From the IMG/VR virus record IMGVR_UViG_3300020190_000114, positions 1-43,919 of that record: a stretch of 43,919 nt of DNA, one strand, 5' to 3'. The first letter of the stretch is position 1, and each line of letters begins with the position of its first letter. The position numbers and the translations under genes were made by a program. Shown one piece after another: positions 15,495 through 23,580 of the stretch. Source of the stretch: a virus. The notes under the pieces were generated by a model that saw only the letters and a list, made by a program, of their open reading frames with translations, had not been told where the DNA came from and did not search any database.

Positions 15495-16549
15495 ACAGAC
15501 AGACTCTCCATGTACAGATCGCGCACGATGCGCTTCAGCATGGACTTGTCATGCACTTCTTCCATACCATCAATCTCTTTGTTGATTAGACCAAGCGTGT
15601 CTAGTGCCATATCTGCTGCGGGTTCGCCTGTACTGGTGTCCGGGTTCTGTTCGACAATGGTTACACCCAAGGCAGGGGCGGTATAGATGCCATCCAAGAA
15701 CTTGTCAAACACATATGGCTTAGTCTTGGCATCCACGAACACCTTTACAAAGGTGTTTGCATACCGCGAGAAGTCTGCGTTCTCTAGCAGTTTGCTGTAG
15801 TCATGCCGCGAATCATCGTATCGAATGGCATGAAACATCTTGTGGGGGTTCTCAACGAACTCCAGTTCGCGGGTTTCAGTATCAAGCACATGGAATCCCT
15901 TGCGGTCTTCCAAGTCGCTGAAGGTGATCTGATACTGCGTACCCAAATACTGCACATTTCCCCCTCCGTGCTTGTGATGGAAGTGGCCCGACAGAACCAT
16001 CTCATAGCGGGTAAGCAGATTAGCAGGCATCCCGCCTTCAAATTTTACCCCACGCATAACCTGATAGCCTTCCAGTTCAAAGTGTCCGCATATCACAGGA
16101 CACTTGCTCTTCTTGATAAAGCGTAGGAAATCTTCGTGGTTGTTCTTGTTGATCCATGGCACCATCGCAACGCGCAGAGAGCCAAACTGCAACTCAATCG
16201 GCTCTTCGTAAATGATGAAGTTGGTATAGCGTTCTCCAAACAGTTCCTTTGGAGAGTTCACTAGGTTGGTGTTCTTGTAGTACACATCGTGATTGCCGAG
16301 AATGCAATGCACGGTCATGCCACGCTGTAACAGCGGCTCCATGAACCTCGTTCGCACCTGATTCAGCGTTTGGAAGTTCACGAACTTGCGGCGATCTAAC
16401 AAATCACCCAAGTGCAGCACGGTGTCAATGCCGTGCTTGTCGCAGTAAGGAAAGAACACCTCATCAAAGAACTTGAAGAAGTACTCACCAAATACTGGCG
16501 AATCAGACCTGGCGCCAAAGTGCGTATCGTTGATAATGGCTAGTTTCAT
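15491..16549 (-). CDS. 47: Recombination endonuclease subunit gp47 (SbcD/Mre11-like)
   Basis: A 352-residue calcineurin-type phosphoesterase. Metal-binding motifs are INDTHFGARS (6-15), LHLGDLLDRRKF (45-56), LGNHDVYYKN (near 84) and LSGHFHHKHGG (near 186). T4 gp47 is 339 residues. It is the nuclease partner of gp46. This is the first gene of the gp47-46-methyltransferase-PLP-methylase-GS-like unit, driven by the promoter at 16570-16598. Confidence 0.95.
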   Translation of the reverse strand: MKLAIINDTHFGARSDSPVFGEYFFKFFDEVFFPYCDKHGIDTVLHLGDLLDRRKFVNFQTLNQVRTRFMEPLLQRGMTVHCILGNHDVYYKNTNLVNSPKELFGERYTNFIIYEEPIELQFGSLRVAMVPWINKNNHEDFLRFIKKSKCPVICGHFELEGYQVMRGVKFEGGMPANLLTRYEMVLSGHFHHKHGGGNVQYLGTQYQITFSDLEDRKGFHVLDTETRELEFVENPHKMFHAIRYDDSRHDYSKLLENADFSRYANTFVKVFVDAKTKPYVFDKFLDGIYTAPALGVTIVEQNPDTSTGEPAADMALDTLGLINKEIDGMEEVHDKSMLKRIVRDLYMESLSV

Positions 16550-16569
16550 AGTGAACTACTCACATCCAA

Positions 16570-16598
16570 AGTATACACCCTGTTTTATACATCGTCAA
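16570..16598 (-). promoter_or_regulatory. Sigma70-like promoter for gp47-gp46 operon
   Basis: Minus strand TTGACG (-35), 17-base spacer, TATACT (-10): the best consensus match in the window. It lies upstream of the gp47 ATG at 16549 and overlaps the end of gp55 (stop at 16585). It probably drives the unit down to 9409, since no gap large enough for another promoter occurs before then. Confidence 0.75.
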
Positions 16599-17220
16599 GT
16601 CTATTGTGATTTGCCTTCTTAGATTTCTTGCCTTTTTTGCGTGGAGTATCAGACTTAGAAAACTTGGCGATATCTGTTTGCGAGAGATGAAAGAACTCAG
16701 CAACAGGATCGTCAGTATTGCCATCGTTAGAGTCAAGCAGATTGCGGCGAACTTTGCCTGTCTTATCTGCCGCTTCTAGCATCTTGTATCGGATGTACAT
16801 TTGCTTTTTCTCTTTGGCAATTCTGCGTAGAAAGGCAAAGTAGATGATCTGCGTGAAGTACGAGAACGGATTCTTAGACTTGCTTGGATCGAAGTTACTG
16901 GCATACATCAAGCAGTTCTCAATGCCATCGCCAATCATCTCTTCTCGGTAAGGATAGTTGATGAAGTTTGGTCGATAAGACAAGTGTGTGGCAATGTCTA
17001 GAAAGCATTTGCCAATGTAGTCTGTTACGGGAGGTGTCTTTCTATCTGCGGCGCGTTCTACGCTAACGCATTCCTTCCACTTCACCATCTCTGCATAGAA
17101 CACCTTGTTATCAATGTAATGCCCAGACTTGGTTTCATCTTCTATCTCTTGCTCTATCTCTTGCGAGTCTATCTCCAACTCGTCTTCATTTGTTTCGGTT
17201 TTTGGTTTGCGCTTTTTCAT
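16585..17220 (-). CDS. 55: Late-transcription sigma factor gp55
   Basis: A 211-residue homologue of T4 gp55, the sigma subunit that directs host RNA polymerase to phage late promoters. The conserved block is LSYRPNFINYPYREEMIGDG, IENCLMYASNFDPSKSKNPF and SYFTQIIYFAFLRRIAKEKK, matching sigma region 2. The N-terminus is acidic (ELEIDSQEIEQEIEDE) and the C-terminus is Lys-rich and not conserved. The start at 17220 (MKKRKPKT) has GGAGACAT-ATG; an earlier in-frame ATG at 17250 lies before the likely transcription start. The CATAAATA boxes in this window are the expected targets. Confidence 0.93.
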   Translation of the reverse strand: MKKRKPKTETNEDELEIDSQEIEQEIEDETKSGHYIDNKVFYAEMVKWKECVSVERAADRKTPPVTDYIGKCFLDIATHLSYRPNFINYPYREEMIGDGIENCLMYASNFDPSKSKNPFSYFTQIIYFAFLRRIAKEKKQMYIRYKMLEAADKTGKVRRNLLDSNDGNTDDPVAEFFHLSQTDIAKFSKSDTPRKKGKKSKKANHNRLDDV

Positions 17221-17240
17221 ATGTCTCCATTTCGATGACA

Positions 17241-17249
17241 AGTATATCA
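17241..17249 (-). promoter_or_regulatory. Extended -10 promoter upstream of gp55
   Basis: Minus strand TGATATACT is an extended -10 (TGn plus TATACT). No convincing -35 is present at normal spacing. It lies 20 bases upstream of the gp55 ATG in a 133-base non-coding gap (17221-17353). The rest of that gap has an imperfect hairpin (CTCT-ATGT-AGAG, around 17318-17329) without a T-run, and a lone TATACT near 17348-17353 without a -35. Confidence 0.45.
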
Positions 17250-17353
17250 CAGTTTCACAATGGCGCTAGTCTGTAAGAAAAAGTATTGAATTTCTTGCAG
17301 GCATTGCTTGCACTTCCTCTACATAGAGTGAAGGTTTCACGGTCCATAGTATA

Positions 17354-17902
17354 CTAGAAGTAGTCACGAGGATCAGGCGACCAATCGTTTGGTCTGTTAC
17401 CGTACTCCTTATCAGGACCACCATTCTTCTCTTCAGTAGGAAGTTGCTCAGGTTCAGATGCTTCTGCCTGTTCCATCTGTTCACTTTCTATGCGACCTTC
17501 TTCGATCATCTCAGGGGTAACCTCTCCATTTTTGATTTGATCCAAAAGTTCTTGCATGAAAGAAGCACCTGCTTCCAAATCAACCTGTTCGGTTGCACTC
17601 ATCCTAAAGATGCCACCATTCTTTAGAACCATGAGATAATGGGCAACTGCTTTGTCGCTTGGGGCCATGCAATCCAAGATATGTGCTTTTGGCAAAGAAA
17701 TAACTCCATCCTTTGTCCAGTTTATCCATTTCTTCATCAGAAGTCGCTCGTCCCTAGGCACTCCATTTTGGTCAATGAGCGTGAGTGTTTCCAAAGTGAA
17801 TGGATTTTCTAATACCATGCGAGTCTTGGTTACACCGCGTACAACAGCGATGATATCATCGCCAGTCTTTAGTTTGATTATGGTTGGATCGCTGAATTCC
17901 AT
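17354..17902 (-). CDS. Unknown protein, possible N-terminal Sm-like barrel
   Basis: A 182-residue protein between uvsW and gp55. The first 80 residues (IIKLKTGDDIIAVVRGVTKTRMVLENPF) resemble small beta-barrel Sm-like sequences with a turn after L-K-T-G-D-x-I. This is only a resemblance. The C-terminal half is acidic and probably disordered (EEGRIESEQMEQAEASEPEQ) and ends SPDPRDYF. The start has a very strong AGGAGG site that includes the uvsW stop codon. If the barrel is real, RNA or protein binding would be the natural guess. Confidence 0.6.
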   Translation of the reverse strand: MEFSDPTIIKLKTGDDIIAVVRGVTKTRMVLENPFTLETLTLIDQNGVPRDERLLMKKWINWTKDGVISLPKAHILDCMAPSDKAVAHYLMVLKNGGIFRMSATEQVDLEAGASFMQELLDQIKNGEVTPEMIEEGRIESEQMEQAEASEPEQLPTEEKNGGPDKEYGNRPNDWSPDPRDYF

Positions 17903-17910
17903 TGCGCCTC

Positions 17911-19425
17911 CTAGAGTTTTATTGTGACCGTGCTGTAGTCAAACTTCTCGGTTGCGTAGATTTTTATACGCTCTAAGAAGTGATTCAAGGTGAAGTTCAC
18001 CTTGGATTTCCACCGCAGATCATCTGCCACATCATATAGTCTGGCTCTTTCTTTATGCTCCGACTTGCGGAGTTGACGACCGATACTCTGAAGCACCCTG
18101 ATCCTACTCTTGGATGGGGATGCGAACACTATGTTATGTAGTCTTCTGATGGAGACTCCGGTGCTGAAGGTTCCATAGGACGCTACGATTATGGCATTGT
18201 CTTTGGTTTCCGCAATGGTACGCACATACTCGCGTTGCTCAACATCCGTCCCTCCGAACACGAAAAACACTTCCTTTCCTAGCGTTTTGCCTTGTGCGAG
18301 GATCATGTCATGCAGGGGTTTACCGTGCTTCTCCACATATTGAAACAGCACTAGCGTATTGCCTTTGGTCTTACACGCCAAGTTTGTAATGAACTTGTTG
18401 CGCTTGGGGTGAGAAACCAAGAAGTCGATTTCCTCTTGATAACGCATGGCTTTTACTGCTTTGCAGTCCTCGTCAGAATACTTCAAAGTGATACAGTCAA
18501 TGGTGAAGTCGCTGAGTAGTTTCTGCTTGATGAGTTCTGTGGTGCTTGTGACCTTGTGAACAGCACCAAACAGTCCCTCGATGATGAGGCGATGCGTCTG
18601 CGTACCGTCGAGGGTTCCTGTGGTGCCTATGCGGAACTCACAGTCGATCAGGCGAGACATGATAGTTGCCAGCGACTTCGCTTTGTACAGGTGACATTCA
18701 TCACCGAATACCGATCCGAACTGCTGAAACCACTTTACTGGTTGCTTGTAGATGCTCTGCCAGGTGGTAATAACCACTTGTTTTTCCGTAGTTTTGCTCT
18801 GCCCCGCAAAAATCTTGTGAATGTTCTTCGCTGCCTTCCAAGACTTGTCAGCAGACGAGTAGTCAATGAAATCATTTTCCATCTGCGCCACAAGTGATGT
18901 GGTGGGAACAATGATGAGAACCTTTCGCTTGTCTTCTTCCAATCGTCGCCGCATCAGCGTGTAAATAATAAGACTTTTTCCTGAACCAGTGGGAGATAAT
19001 AACAAGCATCTTTCTCGATTTAGAGCATGACAAACAGCGTCCACTTGATGTTGGTGAGGATCAATTGGGTTGCCGGCTGCTACTAATTTCAGGGTTTTCA
19101 TGTATTCGCGCACATCTTCGTGCGTCCATGAGTCTTGCACTTCAGGAAACGAAACACCTACCCAGTAGTTTCGTTCAGTTGCAAACGACTTTACATAGTC
19201 AAGTAGTCCACAGTACAGTTCTTGCGAGTGTAGGTTATACATTCTGATCTTGCCGTCCCACATTCTACTGCGATAAGCAGGCATGAATTGAAATCCAGGC
19301 ACTTTGAATGTAAAGAAGTCTGAGAGTTCTTGTGCAACACTCTTGCTACCGCAATCAACCTTCAGATACACAGAGTTCTTTTTGCTGACAATGATACTCT
19401 CCATAGTAGTATTTATGGAGTCCAT
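17911..19425 (-). CDS. uvsW: UvsW-like recombination helicase
   Basis: A superfamily 2 helicase of about 504 residues. The N-terminal domain (VYLKVDCGSKSVAQELSDFF, YRSRMWDGKIRMYN) matches the T4 UvsW N-terminus. Walker A is SPTGSGKSLI (near 145), the DExH box reads FGDECHLYKA (near 240), motif III is GTTGTLDGT, and motif VI is QSIGRQLRKSEH. UvsW unwinds R-loops and branched DNA, ending origin-dependent replication. I choose the start at 19425 (MDSINTT) for its AGGGGG site five bases away. A second ATG at 19404 is possible from an internal late promoter (see 19410-19417). Confidence 0.92.
   Translation of the reverse strand: MDSINTTMESIIVSKKNSVYLKVDCGSKSVAQELSDFFTFKVPGFQFMPAYRSRMWDGKIRMYNLHSQELYCGLLDYVKSFATERNYWVGVSFPEVQDSWTHEDVREYMKTLKLVAAGNPIDPHQHQVDAVCHALNRERCLLLSPTGSGKSLIIYTLMRRRLEEDKRKVLIIVPTTSLVAQMENDFIDYSSADKSWKAAKNIHKIFAGQSKTTEKQVVITTWQSIYKQPVKWFQQFGSVFGDECHLYKAKSLATIMSRLIDCEFRIGTTGTLDGTQTHRLIIEGLFGAVHKVTSTTELIKQKLLSDFTIDCITLKYSDEDCKAVKAMRYQEEIDFLVSHPKRNKFITNLACKTKGNTLVLFQYVEKHGKPLHDMILAQGKTLGKEVFFVFGGTDVEQREYVRTIAETKDNAIIVASYGTFSTGVSIRRLHNIVFASPSKSRIRVLQSIGRQLRKSEHKERARLYDVADDLRWKSKVNFTLNHFLERIKIYATEKFDYSTVTIKL
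19410..19417 (-). promoter_or_regulatory. Possible late promoter box at uvsW start
   Basis: Minus strand CATAAATA, one base from the T4 late consensus TATAAATA and identical to the three intergenic boxes in this window. It lies inside the start of uvsW and the end of the dCMP deaminase gene. T4 uvsW is known to be a late gene. The predicted +1 falls near the second in-frame ATG (19404), so it may be fortuitous. Confidence 0.3.
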
Positions 19426-19955
19426 TGCTTCCCCCTGACGCGCACGGAAACCGTTTGAACTTGGAACACTACTCCAGACCACAATACACATCTGATTCCT
19501 GACTCGCATAGCATTTGCCATCCATGTTCTATGCTTGCTCGTCTAGGCATATTTGTATCAGATGCATACAAATCAAGCATTTCCCGATGAGCAACCAACT
19601 GAGTGATTCCTGCTTGAATCAATCCTCTAGCGCATTCTACACACGGAGGCAGCGTCACATAAGCATGACATCCTGTGGTGGATAATACGCTTTGGCAACA
19701 ACGATACAGAGCGTTTCTCTCTGCGTGTTCCATGTAGATGGTTTTCTGAGAAGGATCATTGAGTCTGTCTTTGGTAAGTTGTAGTCCTTCAGGTAGAGCA
19801 TTTGATGCTCCTGCAATGACACCCATCGTTGGATGCACAATGACGCATCCGACTTGAGTGGAAGGATCAGGACTATGTTGAGCAAATCGATATGCTTGCT
19901 TCAAGTACGAAGCAAATACCGCTCCTTCTCCAACAAATCCTGTGATGGTTTGCAT
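19413..19955 (-). CDS. dCMP deaminase-like cytidine/deoxycytidylate deaminase
   Basis: A 180-residue zinc deaminase of the dCMP deaminase group. The catalytic HAE motif is in YMEHAERNALYRC (near 76) and the two zinc cysteines in TLPPCVECARGLIQAGI (near 102). SPDPSTQVGCVIV is the characteristic N-terminal strand. It would convert dCMP to dUMP, feeding dTMP synthesis together with the phage dUTPase. The start at 19955 shares bases with the uvsY stop (TAATG) and has GGAG upstream. The C-terminal end (VRVRGKQWTP) overlaps uvsW. Confidence 0.88.
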   Translation of the reverse strand: MQTITGFVGEGAVFASYLKQAYRFAQHSPDPSTQVGCVIVHPTMGVIAGASNALPEGLQLTKDRLNDPSQKTIYMEHAERNALYRCCQSVLSTTGCHAYVTLPPCVECARGLIQAGITQLVAHREMLDLYASDTNMPRRASIEHGWQMLCESGIRCVLWSGVVFQVQTVSVRVRGKQWTP

Positions 19956-20389
19956 TATGCTCCGTGTGTGAATTTCTTCCACTCAATTGCACTACGGATG
20001 TTCCAATGCAGATTTCCAACGGCTTTGATAACACCTGTGAGGAATTCAACCTTCTCTTCACAGAATGCGAGTTTGGTCAAAATGGTAGCCAGGTCTGCAT
20101 CGCTTTCCAAGTACTTGTCTAGATCTTGTCGTAGAATCTTCAGGTGAAATGGTTCCCATCCAAGTTCTGTAAGACGCTCTTCGCTCATTCTGCCAGAGTA
20201 GTACTCCCACTTGTCACGCTTGAGAGCAGAGAGTTCTAGTTTGAGTTTGCGAAGCACTAGTTTCTCATCCATCAGCAAATTCAAGTACTTGGAGTGCAAT
20301 TGCGGCACCAAGAGAGATGCAATGTCGAGTTCTGTTGGATCAACGGTCAAGTCTTTTTTGACCATGGCACGAAGTTCTTCTAGTTTCAT
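19955..20389 (-). CDS. uvsY: UvsY-like recombination mediator
   Basis: A 144-residue homologue of UvsY, the mediator that loads UvsX recombinase onto gp32-covered single-stranded DNA. It resembles the cyanophage forms: MKLEELRAMVKKDLTVDPTE, LHSKYLNLL, KRDKWEYYSGRM, LGWEPFHLKILRQDLDKYLE and FLTGVIKAVGNLHWNIRSAI. The protein is largely helical. I start it at MKLEEL (20389). Neither UvsX nor gp32 is inside the window. Confidence 0.85.
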   Translation of the reverse strand: MKLEELRAMVKKDLTVDPTELDIASLLVPQLHSKYLNLLMDEKLVLRKLKLELSALKRDKWEYYSGRMSEERLTELGWEPFHLKILRQDLDKYLESDADLATILTKLAFCEEKVEFLTGVIKAVGNLHWNIRSAIEWKKFTHGA

Positions 20390-20419
20390 TACGAAATCAT
20401 ACCTCACGCGGCAAACAAG

Positions 20420-20950
20420 TCAAGGCGTTTCTACTGTAAAGTACTCAAATGCAAATGTGGCAGTTGCAGTCAATGCCTCGGGATTATCACTACCGCTATC
20501 GAAATCCAAAGAGGATAGTTCTTTAGGAAACATATTGTGGAACTTGAATCTACGAACCACATTGTTGGCACTACTGAATACAAACATGGTGCCTTCGTCC
20601 AGTTGTGCTTCTGAGTCTCGTGTTACATTTCTCACAAACGGCTTTACAGTTTCCCAATCATCCACCACGCGCAAAGTCTGAAGCCAACTGTATATCTCTA
20701 ACCAGTTGTGCATGGTTTCGTCTACCAAAAACTTGATCTGTAGATCCTCAAATTGTAGGTTCTGAGAGGGAACCTTCAGCGTTCTACCGCTGCGAGGATT
20801 GTTGGCAACAACTTCTGCCACAGACACGCCTGGAATGTTTGCAGTTTGACAATTGTATGTCACGCCTGGAACTCTCATCAGCGATAACTTGAACGCTGTG
20901 GGAAACAGGTAGTTTTCTACTTGAGATTTGCTGTGTTCAAAATTGGCCAT
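20420..20950 (-). CDS. 3: Tail completion/terminator protein gp3-like
   Basis: A 176-residue protein, the same length as T4 gp3. The centre (NIPGVSVAEVV, LQIKFLVDETMHNWLEIYSW) and the end (FPKELSSLDFDSGSDNPEAL, TATATFAFEYFTVE) match gp3, which forms the ring that terminates the tail tube and sheath. The fold is related to tail tube proteins, so a tube-like protein is the alternative. Position just after the capsid gene and before uvsY is the gp3 position in cyanophage-type T4-like genomes. The start has GGAGGGAAG-ATG. The gene lies 22 bases beyond a strong terminator. Confidence 0.75.
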   Translation of the reverse strand: MANFEHSKSQVENYLFPTAFKLSLMRVPGVTYNCQTANIPGVSVAEVVANNPRSGRTLKVPSQNLQFEDLQIKFLVDETMHNWLEIYSWLQTLRVVDDWETVKPFVRNVTRDSEAQLDEGTMFVFSSANNVVRRFKFHNMFPKELSSLDFDSGSDNPEALTATATFAFEYFTVETP

Positions 20951-20972
20951 CTTCCCTCCATTCTATGTATCC

Positions 20973-21005
20973 AAAAACAAAGCGGGGAGGATTTCTCCCC
21001 CCCGC
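20973..21005 (-). terminator. Rho-independent terminator after capsid gene
   Basis: On the minus strand a 9-bp GC-rich stem (GCGGGGGGG with CCTCCCCGC, one G-T pair) with an AGAAAT loop is followed by TTTGTTTTT. It lies 26 bases after the gp23 stop. T4 also has a terminator after gene 23. It should insulate, or partly attenuate, transcription into gp3 and uvsY. Confidence 0.85.
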
Positions 21006-21030
21006 CTGTTTGGTTTCAGTAACCTAACTA

Positions 21031-22449
21031 TCAGCCAGAGATGTTGCTTACCGCAAAGATACGGAAGTATCTGTTGTTGCGGGTCAGCGCAGTCACTCCA
21101 CCGATATTGATGTCGATGGCTCCACTCGACGGATCCACATTGTATGGGTTTGTTGCCATACCGTAGCGAGTCTTGAACGCGATCTTGGGCTGGAATGTGT
21201 TGGTGTCAACTGCACGCACCATCTGTAGCGGTACATATGGGCAATAGAAGATACCTGCGTCATATGGGTTGCTTCCCTTGTAACCAACCATGCAGTAGTC
21301 TGCGGTCACGAAAGGATCCACATACACCTTGATGCGGCCGTTCAGAGTACCCACGAACAGATCACCTGTTTCGTCAGGCATTGCAACGCTGTTGCTGTTG
21401 AATGGGCTGCTGTAGTCAAGCAGACCGGCGAGCGACAGAGCGGATGCAACATTGGTGCTGCATACGAGGAAGTTGCCCTTGCCGCGGCGAGTTGCTCTGG
21501 CAATTGTGTTGGCTTCTTGCTCGATACGGAACACCAAGTGCTTGAAGCGTTCCACCATCCAACGACCGTTTCCTGTGTTAGCAGCAGCGTTGTCAACATT
21601 TGAACCTGTGACGGCTGTGAGATACGCAGTACGGATGATCTCGCGGTTGATTTCACCGAGAATTTCTGTCGAAAGAATGTTCGACAGTTCGCTCTCAGCG
21701 TCAAGTCCGTGAACGGCCTTGAGGTCTTGTGCGAGTTCTGTGGTGTACTCTGCTTTCAGAGCGCGAGCCTGTGCAGTTACCGTTCCCTTGTCAATGGTGA
21801 ATGACATTTCCGAGAATGGAGTTGCTGACTCTCCACGCTTTTCAAGTTGCGAAGAGGTCATGCCACCACCAACTGAGTAGTTGGCAGAGAGCGGATCAGT
21901 AGCAGCAGCGCCATGGGCACCGTATCCACCGCCGTGTACGCGACCACCTTCAGCATCAGGATCATTTGCATTGGTCACTTCGGTGTCGCCGGTGAGTCCG
22001 CCTGCACCAACGCTATTGGCTGTACGGCTAGAGCCAGTTACAGGACGAGCGCCAGAGAAGTCGGTATCGGGTTCATCGTACAGGGCTTCGTTACCAACTG
22101 TACCACCTGCAACATACTTCGAGCGCATAGCAAACACCAAGCCAGTAGGACCACTCATCGGCTGAACCGATGCAATGTCATAGGCGATGATGTTTGGCAA
22201 TGCTCTGCGAACGAGCGAAATCATCACTGGTGAGAACGAAGCAATGTTACCACCCAATGATGGTGTTCCTGCGTCGCCAGAGGCTGAAAGTGAGTTCACA
22301 GCAACTTCTCTGAGATCACGCTCAGTGTTCTCTAGAAGAACTGCGGTGACATTTTTACGGTACTGATCCTTGATCGCACCTGCTGATGCGTGGTCTAGGA
22401 CGGGCGCCCACTTTTCTGTGAGCATGGCTGCGTTTGCAATCTTTTCCAT
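21031..22449 (-). CDS. 23: Major capsid protein gp23
   Basis: A 472-residue T4-type major capsid protein. Conserved pieces are WAPVLDHASAGAIKDQYRKN near the start, the SPVMISLVRRALPNIIAYDI block (around 80-100), QPMSGPTGLVFAMRSKY, the helix RALKAEYTTELAQDLKAVHG, and YDAGIFYCPYVPLQ. The N-terminal part up to about residue 60 is expected to be removed by the gp21 protease during maturation. A Gly-rich segment (GGRVHGGGYGAHG) lies in the insertion-loop region. The ATG has an AAGGAGAT site. Confidence 0.96.
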   Translation of the reverse strand: MEKIANAAMLTEKWAPVLDHASAGAIKDQYRKNVTAVLLENTERDLREVAVNSLSASGDAGTPSLGGNIASFSPVMISLVRRALPNIIAYDIASVQPMSGPTGLVFAMRSKYVAGGTVGNEALYDEPDTDFSGARPVTGSSRTANSVGAGGLTGDTEVTNANDPDAEGGRVHGGGYGAHGAAATDPLSANYSVGGGMTSSQLEKRGESATPFSEMSFTIDKGTVTAQARALKAEYTTELAQDLKAVHGLDAESELSNILSTEILGEINREIIRTAYLTAVTGSNVDNAAANTGNGRWMVERFKHLVFRIEQEANTIARATRRGKGNFLVCSTNVASALSLAGLLDYSSPFNSNSVAMPDETGDLFVGTLNGRIKVYVDPFVTADYCMVGYKGSNPYDAGIFYCPYVPLQMVRAVDTNTFQPKIAFKTRYGMATNPYNVDPSSGAIDINIGGVTALTRNNRYFRIFAVSNISG

Positions 22450-22484
22450 TGAAATCTCCTTGTTATCCTCGGATGAGGGAATTG

Positions 22485-23528
22485 TTAGTTACGAAACTTT
22501 GCGAGTGTGCGAGTGTAAGCCTGCATTGCAGGTGACAATAGTGTATCAGATGATGTTGACGAATCTTCTACTAGTGTATCACGAGTCTCTTGCACTGGTG
22601 TCTTGAGATAAGTTTCCTTCAGCACACCCAGTTTGGTCTTGAACTCATCGACTGTATCAAACTCAATGCTTTCTGAAAGTCCTTTTAGTTTCTCGACCTC
22701 AGACAAGGTTAGACCAGCAACTGACTCAGAGAAAGCAATTTTGGCTTCCAATTCATCAATGCGCTTTGTCTTTTCCATGCCATTCTTGATTTCTTCATTG
22801 ACCTGTGAAGTCAACTCATCAATCTTGGTATTTGCTGCTTCCAGTACATCCACCTTCTCTTCCGGGATGGTGATGAAGTTGTCGGTGAACAGATTACGAA
22901 GACCTTCCATGAAGTTCTCTGCAATCTCTGCACGAAGACTGCGTTCTAGTGCAATCTTGTTTTCCTTGTACCATTCTTCAACCACATACGACAGGTATTC
23001 GTCTACCTTTTCAGCCAGATCAGATTGCGTTGTTGCAACTGCTTCTGTGAGTGCTGTTTCGTAGTGTTCTTTGATTGCTGCTTCGCGCTCGGCGATCACA
23101 GCACCGAAAATGGTTTCAGCCTTGGTTTTGAAGTCTTCTGAAAGGTTTTGACCATCAAAGAGAGGAGCAAGATGTTCCTTCATCTTCTTTGGTTCTGACT
23201 TCTTTGCTTCTTCCATTTCGTCGTTATCTGGGCAGTCATCACAGTACGGAAGATCATCGTCTTCATCGCATGAGCATTCCTCTTCCTTCACAACTTTCTT
23301 GGCCTCTTCCATTTCCTCTTCTTTGGACTTCTTGGCCTCTTCCATTTCCTCTCCTTCATCGTCGGACATCTTGGCTTTGGCTTCTTCCATGTCTTCTTCC
23401 TCTTTCTTGCCCTTCTTTTTCTTGTCTAGCCAAGAGGGAAGTTTGCCTTCCGCAACTTTTGATTCATCAATTACTGACTCTACACTTTCGCGCAGGGTCT
23501 TCTTCACATTGTCTCTGGAATTGCTCAT
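22485..23528 (-). CDS. 22: Prohead scaffold protein gp22-like
   Basis: A 347-residue scaffold between protease and capsid genes. The C-terminal two thirds is helical and coiled-coil (AEIAENFMEGLRNLFTDNFI, IDELTSQVNEEIKNGMEKTK) as in gp22 of cyanophage-type T4-like phages. The N-terminal 110 residues are an acidic low-complexity region with four or more MEEAKK-type repeats and a Cys cluster (ECSCDEDDD, YCDDC). It guides capsid assembly and is degraded by gp21. The start at 23528 has GGAGACACCA-ATG and is preceded by a late promoter box. Confidence 0.85.
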   Translation of the reverse strand: MSNSRDNVKKTLRESVESVIDESKVAEGKLPSWLDKKKKGKKEEEDMEEAKAKMSDDEGEEMEEAKKSKEEEMEEAKKVVKEEECSCDEDDDLPYCDDCPDNDEMEEAKKSEPKKMKEHLAPLFDGQNLSEDFKTKAETIFGAVIAEREAAIKEHYETALTEAVATTQSDLAEKVDEYLSYVVEEWYKENKIALERSLRAEIAENFMEGLRNLFTDNFITIPEEKVDVLEAANTKIDELTSQVNEEIKNGMEKTKRIDELEAKIAFSESVAGLTLSEVEKLKGLSESIEFDTVDEFKTKLGVLKETYLKTPVQETRDTLVEDSSTSSDTLLSPAMQAYTRTLAKFRN

Positions 23529-23559
23529 TGGTGTCTCCTTTAGGTAATGAAACCGCAAC

Positions 23560-23567
23560 TATTTATG
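23560..23567 (-). promoter_or_regulatory. T4-like late promoter box (CATAAATA) before gp22
   Basis: Minus strand TAGGCATAAATAGTTG, in the gap between gp21 (stop at 23581) and gp22 (start at 23528). It differs from the T4 late consensus TATAAATA by its first base. The context TAGGCATAAATA is shared with the box upstream of the tail sheath. It would boost scaffold and capsid expression. Confidence 0.7.
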
Positions 23568-23580
23568 CCTACTCTGATTT

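Noticed and set aside
17346-17353. TATACT at the end of the 17354-17902 gene as a second gp55 promoter
   Set aside because: No -35 at 15-19 bases and no TGn extension. The site at 17241-17249 is better placed.
19426-19521. Longer uvsW start at 19521
   Set aside because: It would overlap the dCMP deaminase gene by over 100 bases and adds residues unlike UvsW. The ATG at 19425 has a strong AGGGGG site.
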